Shown here piece by piece: positions 14,401 through 26,500 of a stretch of DNA of 64,000 nt. Made by a program: the position numbers and the translations under genes. Every line of letters begins with the position of its first letter. Within the stretch, counting starts at the first letter, position 1. A model generated the notes under the pieces. It was given only the letters and a program-made list of their open reading frames with translations, did no database searches and was not told the origin of the DNA. This stretch comes from Mycteria americana (Eukaryota; Chordata; Aves; Ciconiiformes; Ciconiidae), in the NCBI RefSeq assembly GCF_035582795.1, contig NC_134370.1, positions 35,575,501 to 35,639,500 of the forward strand, given 5' to 3'.

Positions 14401-17400
14401 AGAGTTCTCCCAATATGCTAAAGTTTTGCTGCTATTAACTCAGTGCACACGCAAGTGAAAACAAAGCAAATAAAAGACAGCAAACCCTACTGCAGCTCTA
14501 TTAGTCACACCTAAAATCTACAATTGCTAATTATGGAATGAGAGGACAAAAGAATAAGGGGAAAGAAACAAAACTATTTCAGTGATTTAAAGACTCTTTC
14601 ACATAAGCAATAAACCTCATACAGAGGACTAACATAACCAATTTAAGCTCTCCAGTGCTGAAAAATTACGTTACAGTCCAAATTCAATACAGCAAACACA
14701 GTGCATCCAGAGGGAGCAGAATAAACAGAAGGTTTGGCAAATACATCATTCTGACGTAATTGTTAGAACTACCACAGCTTCCAGAGAAAATCCTTCATCC
14801 TGCACTTTCATAAGCCCTGCCAGCCCCAGCGCGGGAATGGTACATCAATTATAGGTAATGGCAAAAAGAGTGAAAAAGAGTTTGAAATACCATTTCATAA
14901 TTCATGAACTGCAGTGTATTTTATGCAGAATTAATGTGTGCGCAAATTCTTGAAACAAAGAATCTCCCAGGTTTAAGCAAGTACGTATGGACATCTTTCA
15001 TCCGCTTCAAGAGAACAGTGTCAATTTTAAAAGTTTCAGATCATTCATCCCATCTACACCTCTTACAATGAGCTTCCCTTTACCTGATTTGGAAAGTACT
15101 CCATTTCCTTTCGCTATGCCAACATAAACAAGGATGTTCACAACATCAGAAACTTCAATATGGAGATTTGTGGTTCCTATGTCATGGTCTTTAGTAGCAG
15201 CCACACCTATGTTACAAGATAAAATTAAGATTTTTTTTCTATTGCATATTCACCTTCAAACAGAAATGTGCAACAGCTAGCTGAGAAGAAACTTCTGAAA
15301 GTACACCAAGCATCACAGAAAAACATTTTATGTACAGACAGGCTTTAATGTGAAAATACTGAGATACACAAACTACAACCGTGCTTTTGCTGCACTTGCT
15401 CAACAAGAAAATGTTACTTTTTTAACTTAAGATACCTCTTAGCCCAAGTAACTGTCTGTACATAGCAGTTGTATCAGAACAAAACACATTTCAGCAGAAT
15501 AATTAAACACATTTCCTGACCACTACGTTCCTTCCCAATCTTTCAACCTTTCAGATTGTCCAGGGCTGAATACAAGTACCATGAATACACAAGGTTATCA
15601 AATCAGATGTGTCGCTTTTGTGCCTAGCTGTAAGCTGAGGTCTTAACCAAAAGAAATCCCCAAGCAAAGGGGAAAATAAATTTTAGTTCTAAGAGGTGAA
15701 AACATACATGCTTAAGTCAAAAGGACATTTCAGAACACTAAGCCTTGCAGCAGTATTACATAAGTGTCATTAATGATTCAGTTCTTCAGACCCATGCCTT
15801 GATTGCTATCGTTAATATGTTTCTTTCAAAGGACATCTGGAGAAGTTTTTAAATCAAAGCTATCATGCTACAAATTACAACTCATTTCTTGTCCTATTAC
15901 AACAATTTGTAAAACAGAATTGAACAAATTTGCAAAAGAAGGAGCAGCTGGAAAAGGTCTGAGGGAAGGAAACAGCCTTTTCTAAACAGGTTTGAGTGTA
16001 CAGCATGCAATACAAATACAAATTATGAGAAAAATGTTGAGATTTATTTATAACCAGAATTATGAACACAATAGTATTTCATGAAGTATTCTGTCATATG
16101 GTATTATTAAAGACAGGATCTCTCTTTGTGTAAAAGTAGCTAACCATTTATATGCCTCAGAAGACTATAACAGCACAAGAAAAGGTAGAAAGAAATGCAG
16201 AAGCAAATAAACTCTCATGCCTGAGGTGGCTGTACTGTTAATATGCAAGTCAGTAAAGTATTTCTCCTACATTCAGCGAACAATTATCCTCCAAGGAAGC
16301 TCAGCTTTCTATCAAGCATTATAATGTGTGACATTCTACACTCCTAAGTGAAGAGGTAACTGCTACACTTCTAAGGCATACTCACCATATGCACTGCATA
16401 GTCTGGGTCCCAGATCTGGACGGACAAAAAATCCTGGCAGATGAGAAGCCAAGTTTAGTTTTCCTTCTGGACTACAGTATTCAGGCAAGGGTAAACTTTT
16501 TAATAAGTCCTCATATCTGGAGGAGAAAAGAAGAAGAATTGTAATGGAATTTGTGTCATTACACAAAGAGAAAAAAAACCAACATGGAGATTGACTTAAG
16601 AATATCTAATATCAAACTCAAATACCTTGCTGGCATCATAGCCTTAAAATCTTCACCAGAAGGCCAATCTTTCAGTTTTAGTAGAGCTGTTTCCCCATTT
16701 TTTATTTTCTGCCGTTCTGCAAGTAACATAGAAATTACTAAAAACTAATATACTGTGGTTTACTTTATTCAACTAAAACATATAAACCGAACTCTTAACT
16801 TGCCTATAAAGATTTCATTCATAAATCAGGAGATAATTAATTTCAAGACTCAAGAAGGATACAAAGCAAACTCAATTAGTTGACGAACAACGACATTTGT
16901 TTGGTTTCTTAGTCAGACCTAACTAGTATATTAGTGTATCTTTAATTCTGCAAAGGTACAAAAATGCAAGTTTCCATCACATTCTCTGGAAACAGATTAC
17001 CTAGAACTTTCTTTTTAAAAGAAAGTTTCTTCAAAGCCTCAAGATCCGTAAAGAATATTTTTAACTGCAGTTTCTAACATTGACTATGTTCAGAAATCAA
17101 TGGAATAATACATTTAAAGTAACATACTTGAAACATCTTCAAAACCATCCCAGAACTCCTTGACATTGGTGTTTGAAATAATACTGTCTTTGCAATTCAA
17201 GATATCAGCTTGCTGGTTTCCAAAATCTAGACTAATTGATTCAGCTTTCCACAGGCTGAAGTTCATTTTCTTATGCATACCGGACACTAAAACAGGCTGT
17301 AAAAAATAAAATAAAATAATCAATACTTATCCTTTCGGAAGTAAACACCTCCTTCAATTAAACCCGAGTACAAATGCATCCGAAACACACACTGAAGACC

Positions 17401-20400
17401 TTGACCCTACTAAGCTGTTAATACTTCCTCCAATAGCAACCATACCCAAGATGTCATACACACATCTTTTTGGAATTTGAATCTCTGTAACACTAATTTT
17501 TTATTTATTATTAGCAGCTAACTGAAGTTTAAACTACACAAGGTTCATATGTAGGCTATACCTGACAAGCTTTTGCCCACTGCTAACAATACATTTTCAA
17601 ACATGGAGTTAGGCAAATTTGTACTTTAACACAGCTCCCCTGGAGTTAATACTGAGGTCACTTTATAGACCGAACAGCTCAATACCTACCCTTCCTTGTT
17701 TCCAGCACTCTTTGAAGAGCTTCCAGTTGTTGTTGTTTTTATGGTCTCTGAGCCACAAAACATGCTTATCACAGATCCATGAATACTGAATATCACTGTA
17801 CAGTTTACTGCAGTCGTCCTGAATACATTTTCTGTCATCCTTTGGCTCATCTTTTATTTCAGATTTTACATTTATCTTTGGTGCTCTATTTGGTGGAATC
17901 TTGTTTTCTACTACCGAAGCAATTATGTCATCAAGAATGTTTGGCATGGTCCTTCCACTCTTGCCACTCTATTAGAAAACAAACAAATATATGCTTAAAC
18001 AATGTAAAAGCAAATAAAGTTAATGCAATTCCTTTTGCAGTAGCATGACAACATTTCATTACCAATTAGAAGCTTGCAGTTATCTACTTCCTTTATAGAA
18101 AACTGCATGCATTCTTCCATGGAAAAAGTTAGAAATACACAATTACAAAACTCAATATATTGGAATCTTCCTTTGCTTTGTCAGGTTAAGGCTTTATCTA
18201 ACTTCATGGACATTTTCTTCATAGTATGTATCAATTATCAATATATATATATTTAAAAAAAAAAAAAAAATGTCAGTGCAAATGTGTGTGTGTGTATAAA
18301 GTTTTAATTATAAATGAGAATTTAAAGCAATACAGCTATCAGACTGCTGTAAGTACAATGTACCAAAACAAATTATAGAGATTTTCAAATCCGATATAAA
18401 AACGTGCATCTTGTAAACACTTACTGCTGTTCCTGTAGAGTAAACTGGAGCAAAAGCAATACCAGCATCTGTAGAACCTAGACGCAGTTTGCCTGCTGTT
18501 GTAGTTAATAAATCTCGTAAGGTTGAGCCCTGCTCGTTGTTCTGGGACGCAGGAGGGGAGCTTTTACAGTTTTGGGACTCCAAATTATCCTGGTCTTTCT
18601 CTTCCTTTGAATGTTTTCCAGAAGGACATTCTTTGTTCTCTAAAACAACAATAATCATTGGAAGTTTACACTGTTGTATCACAATGCAGACATAGGAACA
18701 GCACCAGTATCCTGCATTTTATAGTGGTGGCAATATACTGTAGCACTAGCACTTTATTCACCTGAAAACACACCAGAGGATGAACTAGATCCTTCAAAAT
18801 GCAGTCAAACAGTGTGACCATGAAAAGGCCTTCCTCAGCATCTCAGACATGCAGCTGAGTGAGTACCTGTCACAAATGAGAGATGCTGTAGCTGGAAATA
18901 CTGCCACATTACACATGCATTCCACTAGTGGCTCTTCTGGTAACAGATTCTGATGCCACCAGGAGAAGGCATTGCAGTTTCAAGATTAAAATTAAGGGGG
19001 AAAAGAACATCACCTTTTCTTTTTGTTGAACAGAAAACTGTGTGAATTTTTCCTAATTAATTCAATTACGTATGACTGGTGCCCCCAAAGTCATGGACAT
19101 GATATGACAATTTCAAATAGATACCTTTCTTTTCTTCTCTGGCTTTCTGCTCTGCAAGATCAGCTAACCAATGCAGTGGTGACTGGGATTCAGGCGGTGT
19201 TAACTTGCTGTCTGTGCTTACATCACTCCTTGGACTTGTATTACCATTTGTCTCGGACTTTTGAGGAGTATTCTGCTGTTGAGACTCAGGCATGCACAGA
19301 GAAATTTTATTACTGTGGTTAAGGACATTCTGCAAAACCTGTAAAGAACAAATTTATTTTCAAGTATATGACTTTGCTTTAATGTATTTCAAAGACAAGG
19401 CTAGCATTTAACCATCCTATATGCAAATTAAAATGCAACTGGTACTATTCAAATATAAAAATCCACAAGAACCCGAACATCTGAACAAACTGCGATGTAT
19501 ACACCCATTTTAGACTCACCTGAGACACACCATTCATTGCAGGGAGCTTGCCAGCTTGTGTGCTCTGCTTGCTGGTACACTGACAATGGGATTTAATTTC
19601 AAATTTTTCTCTAATATTGTGCATAGCATCTAGAAGATCTGTCAACACTAGAAGACAATTAGGAAGAAAACCATCAGCAGCTCTCAATCATTTTGTGACC
19701 TCTTTACAATACACACACTATGATGTTAAAATGCTATCTCATTAAAAATGCTGAATTTAATGCTCAAAAACACTATAAAAAGACTGTCCAATTTACCTTA
19801 AAGTTTGTGCAGAAAGAGACATGATCTTTAATTAAATAATTGCATACCACCCTTCTGAATAATCTAACCTTTACTCTGCATTCCCATTGCATGGCACACA
19901 AGCAAGCCAGTCATTCATTATTTACTACTCATTGTTCAACTGGTGCATCATTGCTTCATTCAATAAAACCATCAAACTACAGAATGAAGTGAGCCACTTT
20001 TTGACAAAAAAAACTGGTACGTGATCATGAAATTTAAGGCTGTTTGGTAGTGCATACGCACAGAAGAACAAAACTGAGGTTATGGAGGCAGTCTTCACTA
20101 TGCCATTTCCAGATGAGTGGCTCACTTCACAATTTAAAATTAAAACCAGTTTCAGTCTGGAACCTGCTCTGGGGAACGTCACAATTTGAATTTATTATGG
20201 AATCTAACCAACCTTCATTTCTACCTGAACTAACATGCAACAACCCATAAAATAATGACTGGATCTGTATTTCCAGCTTAAAATAACATGGGAATTTGCT
20301 TAACAAGTTTAAAGGCACATTTGAGTTTTCTATTCTCTGCTCTGCATCAATACTGCCAGAGATCACAAGTAAAGTTGCACTAGCAACAACCACCACACCT

Positions 20401-20567
20401 AACCACACTTCTTATAACCAAAACTTGTTTGGTTATAAGAAAAACTCTGAATTTTGCTGGGTTTAGGATTACTGTTTAGTTTTTCATTTATCACAAGCTC
20501 CTTTACTGTGTTTTGCTTTAAGATGCTCAGTCAGATATCCAACCAAAACCACACTTCTTTTTTTTTT

Positions 20568-20598
<31 letters not shown>

Positions 20599-23500
20599 GG
20601 GGGGGAAGGAAGGACACGATGCAACAGAAAACAGTGAAAAACAAATCTCCAAAAATCTGTTGCCACTTAATGTTCCTTGGCAGTACTATTCTAAGATTTT
20701 CTTTTAACAGCTAACGTCAGATTTATTAAGTACATTCTGGCTGGTTTATTCTGCTCTGAAAAGGTACAAAACAGTCACCAAAAAACAGCCTGAATTTCTT
20801 CACTGCCTGTCCCTGAAACCCCTTCAGACATCTGTCAGCATACGCCTCTTTCTCTCTTCATCATCTGTGTCCCTTGCTGTCAACTGCCCAAAATCACTTG
20901 CCTTCCTGCAATGATTTGACACAATTTGCAGGTTTTTAAATGGAAAATGAGAGGTTTCAAGAAACAACTCTGGCCTCTCTTCACAGAAAGAGGTGGGAAA
21001 AAAAACACATCCTGCCTGTTTGCAGGTCTTACCAGAGCCTGGAATGATCTGTGTTGGCATCAGGTGTTTGTGATCATGAGGCTGTCCCTTCACACACTTC
21101 ATCCAGGCATATAACTCCTTATCTGCAAAATAACATTGCCAATTGTTTTACTTCACTTACAGTGGTACACAGAGCTACCTAACTAACATTTTTCAGATTT
21201 GTTTTAGTTAGAAACGGTTTTCTACACATACTGTAAGTCTTCTGTCCTGGTATCCTGAGTGACAAAGATTTGCATGCAACAACTACTTTTCACAATAAGG
21301 AAAAGAATAAAGGGTTTTAACAATACTGAAAACTGAAGTAGTAGCATCTGTAACAGAGATCCTTGCCAATAACCTCAAAGTTTTGAAGCATACTCCCTTT
21401 ATTACATTTAGAGTGTTGCAAATTTAGCATACACCGAAATGCTGTACAGTCACAATTGAAGCAGTGAGACGCCCTTGACGAATTCTAACATGGAAAAGAG
21501 ACACAACTAGGCTGTGGTTCTATGACCAATTTAATTTGACACAATTCACACTCCAACTAAAAGTGACTGTCTTCAACCAGAGAGGGCCAAACAAGCCAAA
21601 AAGATGAATTTTTTACTGAATCAATTCTCTGATTTGGCCTACCATGCAGCTACACCGATGTTACTGGTGGCACAAAGGAGAGGGAAGTTGCATCATGGAT
21701 TTATGTCAGATTAAAGCAACCATGAAACCACAAGTCTCTATGTACTGGTTGAAAATCGTTTGTGGCAGCAGAGAGGCCCTAACTGGTAGGACAGAGAGGC
21801 TTTCTATAAAGTTTCAGGAAGAATGTCCCTGCCAGAAAAATATGCAGTGTAAAGACAAGACAGAGGAAGAATGAGAGCAAAGAACATCTGGCCAAGCAAC
21901 TGGTCGCTGATCTGCTATGTGATTTTGAGGCACAAATACAAATGCAATTTCTCTCTCAACTCCCAGTCTTGTATCCTATCCACTGAACTGCTAGTTTTAA
22001 GAGACTTCAAATCTTTTTACTAGTTTGCTCAGCTCTAGCAATGTAAACTAAGGAGAGTACAATAAGGGAAGCATTTAGCACATTAAAAGCATTATTTTCT
22101 TGCACTGTAATGGATACACAACTTACCAAATGTTCCTTTCACATAAATATTAGATATTTTTTTTTTTTTTTTTTAAGCTATTTTGTAGTTTTTGTAACTC
22201 CTAAAACACTGAAATATATAACTGGACACGAACATAAACCAAATCAAAAAACAAAACAGCATATATCTGCTTAAAGTATTTTATCACTGAAATGCTGTAA
22301 TATGGCATTCCACTTGATGGTGCCATGAACTGTCTGAAGGTAATAATGGATGCACATTCATTCATTCATGTAGTAATCAGAGAAGTCATTGATAAATATC
22401 TGAATATGGAATATTTAAACCTCTAACATTCCTGCTGAAGCAGGGGGAAACCAGTGTATTCCCCATTACATTTAGCAACTGTAAAAACAACTACCGGTTC
22501 CAGGAAAAATGGTGTAATATAAAATATAAATCCATATATAGATATAGATGGGTGGTTCTGAGCTTTGTAAGAGAGTGCCAAAGGAGAGATATAGTTCACA
22601 CAAATACTACAGCACCTTTAGAAATAAAGCCACAAAGAGTGCTGTTAAGGGCCAATTTACGGGATAACAAGAGGGAAGCTATCGTACTTCTGCTTTTGCA
22701 TGTAACGTTGTCATGAACAGTAATGAGAAAGTCTTCCCTGTTAGAAGACTGAAAAGAAGCCTGCTTCTGTATACTGCTTTTTTAAGCTTTGAAGACGTTT
22801 TACTAAAATTTTCCTGGCTGGTTAACACGCACACTATAAAAAGCCTCTGACTGCATGTTCCCACTACGGTAAATAATGTTCGGCATACATCCCAAAAGCC
22901 ACGTCAGATGGATGCACACACAGTCTTCAGCCAGTTAAGAGCTGCTGAAGCAGCCTCCAGCATTCAAGCATTAACGACTGTTCCCAGTCTTGGAAAACAC
23001 CGACATTATTTCCCCAGAAACTTCAGGCTTTGATAGAAGTCTCTGGGAACATCCTACAACCACAGTGTAGGAGGCTCTCACTGCAAGCCAAGGACAAAAG
23101 TAGATTAGTCTCTCCATTTATTAAAGATTTGCCATCTAACAGTTAAACCTTGTTTTACTTTATTTTACTAACATTTCACATCTGTTACATTCTGCTGCTA
23201 TGACAAACATGGAAATGCTTTTCAAAACAGCATTATACTTGAATCAGTTCCTGGCGCAGTGTTTGACCGCAGGACTGTGCCAGGGCACAATGCCTGCCAC
23301 CCAGGGGAAGGTAGCCCTTTCCAGCAAGCAGCCTGAGCACCAATGTCACAGCCGAGGGCTGAATGACCAGATCAATCTTGCAAGCCATTCTTCCTTTCAG
23401 TTGCAACCGGGCTGGGTCACTCAGAAATTACAGGTTTGCAAGTCAGTCCTGTTATACTTCACTACAGACTAAACTAGACATTTCCATTAAGGCACAGGAA

Positions 23501-26500
23501 TTAGATTAAACTGAGTAGGTGTGTAGGCTGATGGATTGTGAAACCTCCATTAACACTCATTTTAAATACTATGGGAAGTAGTTTTCTCCTTGTCTTTTTT
23601 ATTATAAAAAAGTAGGCTGTTAAGTCAATATGACAAACCATGTACTCTGAAGGGAGGACTCCAGAAAGCACTCAAATCAAGGCAAGTCTTAACAGCAATG
23701 AGTTACCATAAAGCAGGGAGGTGTAATGGAGTGCCAGTCTCACAGCTGAAGAACAAGATTTAACCTTGAGGGGCAAGGCACAAGGAATCCAAGACAATCC
23801 ACACAAAAAGACTGAAAAGTAGACAAAGACCTAAAATAGCCCCCACAGCAGTTGCTTTCTGAATGACTGATTCTCCATCTACCGACAAAAAAGGAGGTGA
23901 AAAAGATCTAAGAGAAACCAAAACACACAAGCAGTAATTTAACAGTTTACAGAAAGGCAGTTACACTAGTGGATCAGCAGCACTACAACTGAGAATAAAC
24001 AGCATATACAATACTCTAGTTCATAAAGAACTGACCTCTAGAACTTTTTCTTTCCTTTGCCTTGTAACAATCTAGGCAGACCACAAATCCACATTTTTGG
24101 CAGACCCAATGAATGTTAAATAATGTGGCTTCACATGCATCACACATCTCACGGACTCCTCTCACTGCTCTCTTCCATGCAATTTTGGCTGAAATACAAA
24201 ATAAGCAGAATAAAAGGACTGAAATTTAAATGCAAAGCACAGAATGAATAGTCTTTATAGATGAAGCATTCGTAATTTTCCCCTCAGACGCAACTGGGTG
24301 TCGGGGGAGGAAAGCGATCCTTCATAAACAGGCCATCAACATCTACCCCCTTAGTTGCATCACGCAGCATCCCCATCAATACTAGTATCAGTACACTATA
24401 AAGAAATTAAAACATCCAAAAAACACAGACTAAAGTAATACAGAAAGAATATCCCTGCCTAACATGCGTGTGTTACAAGTATGAAGAACAACTTCTTTAA
24501 CATATACTTTTCACTCCATGCAATGAAGAGAACTGGGTCTTTCACCTGACTGCCTATGGGACATGTTTAATTTCAAGGGCAGCCAAACTGGTGAGTCAGA
24601 TGATTAAAGTTGGCAGGAGGGGAGGGAGGTGCCTGTCCCAGAGACCTGGCCAGTACTTCTGCTTTCTGCTGCCCCCCCCCCCCTTGCCTGAAATTAGCCC
24701 ATTTAAAGCCTGTGCCTATCTGCTGTGGGCCAGAAGGATGGACTAATTGTGGCCTTGGTGGGGGGGAAGCAACAGTGTTAGCACACGCTCCACAGGGCCT
24801 ACACTGTCACATTATTCTCCTTTGTTTTGGGAAGGAGACACGTCAGAAACGCAGTGTCTCTTGGCAGGAGTCGGTACCTGGCACGCTGCAGGCCTTGGCT
24901 TGGAGCTGGCCGCTCTGGCCGGAGAGCTGGAGGCCAAGCTGGGAACAGAGGCTGCTCCAACCCCAACAGCAGCCTGGCCGTGGCCCAGCACAGCCACCAG
25001 CGCCGGGAGGGGGAACGGGCTGGCCCTGCCCCTTCCCGACATACCCTCTTACAAAATAGCCTAGGAAAATCCAACGTGACAGTCCGGTGAAGTGAGCTAC
25101 TCGAAAGGAAGCAACGGGTCATGATGAATGCAAACACTCGAGTAAAACTGCAGAACACTTGAGAGCGTTTGAGATTTCCTTACCGTCTTTTTTCACCCAG
25201 GACATGGCCGTTTTCTCAGATGTTACTAACTGACAAAATTTATCACCTATAATATCTAGAATGTATTTAGAAGTTTCTAGGTCCAGTTCATCATCATCAT
25301 AGTTTTCATGTGTCCATAAACTCAATGCTTCATCATCATATTGATCAGGAGAGGAGAAACCATCTATCCTAACCACTCCGTTCTTACTGAAAGATAACCT
25401 AGAAATGAAAGAAGATAGTTTAACTGCATATTTCATTATATTCTGTGACTTACAGTTTACTTGCTAATTTACTTTACTGCTTATGTCTCACAAGTACATT
25501 TTCTTTACCTTCTTTAGCATCCTGCCTTATTTTTTAATTTAAAAATAAATCCTACTGCCAAAACTGGTTTTAAAATTAACAGTAAGGAAGCATGAAAACT
25601 AAAACTAACTTTTTAAGCACTTTCTGCATTCAGTTTACTCATCATTCTCTCTCTGTAACAGTTATTACTGCTTTAAAATTGGGAGACAGGAAAATTCTCT
25701 GGTTTTTTTGATGCCAAAGTTTTGTTCCACCTATTCCTCCCCTTTAATTTTCAGAGCAACTGTGACAGCAATCACTCAGTCTGACTCATATTTTATAGAT
25801 CTTTCTATGCTACTGCTCTCATACTCAGTAAACAGGAGTTTGAACACTGTATTTAAGTCTTTCTAGACAGAACAAATGACTAATACAAGATAACATTTTT
25901 GTATCCACTAATTGCTGATCTTTAAAATAACTAAAGGCTTTCCTGTTATCCTACCTGATAACCATTCCACTAACCTTGCCTATATGTAGCCTATTTTTAA
26001 GCTGTAACAATTAATTATTCCATCTTGCATAATACAGGATAATTCATTATACCTATGCGATTATTATAACAGTTAAGGAATTTTACAGTAACACCAGTAA
26101 AATCATCCTGAATTCAGACCTAAGTACCAAAAATCGTATTTGGATATGTATTTAATGAACAAGACGAAATGAATTTAGTTACAATAACGACTTCCAACAG
26201 TAGTGCAAACTTCGTTTACAATTCAAGCCCTACTATCTAAATACAATGTAAATAACTAAACTGTTGTAAATTTTACCACAATATATTCAAAACATTCAAA
26301 TTTTTATATTCCATAACTGTGTTTTAAAATGTTGGCAAAACTTTATCACTGCTGTTCTCTCCTTTATACAAGAGAAAAAACCCAAAACTCCTACACTGCC
26401 ACATTAGGAAGCAAATATTCTTATGCAGAAGGTATTCCGAGTCCAAACTTGCAATGATTCCTGTAGGACTACCAAGTCTTGTAACCAAAGCTTCATTCTA

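Larger units (their letters stand above)
19648..21032 (-). other. JMJD1C intron 14
   Basis: Intron holding a 14-bp perfect hairpin (20409-20441) and, about 120 nt away, a T20-G28 homopolymer pair (20558-20605). ACCACACTTCTT occurs beside both (20402-20413 and 20548-20559), suggesting a local duplication. No coding content apart from exon 14 at its edge. Confidence 0.6.

Noticed and set aside
24610..25158. Frames of 105-149 codons on both strands in intron 12
   Set aside because: Low-complexity and mutually overlapping, with no recognisable domain; reported only as a GC-rich block.
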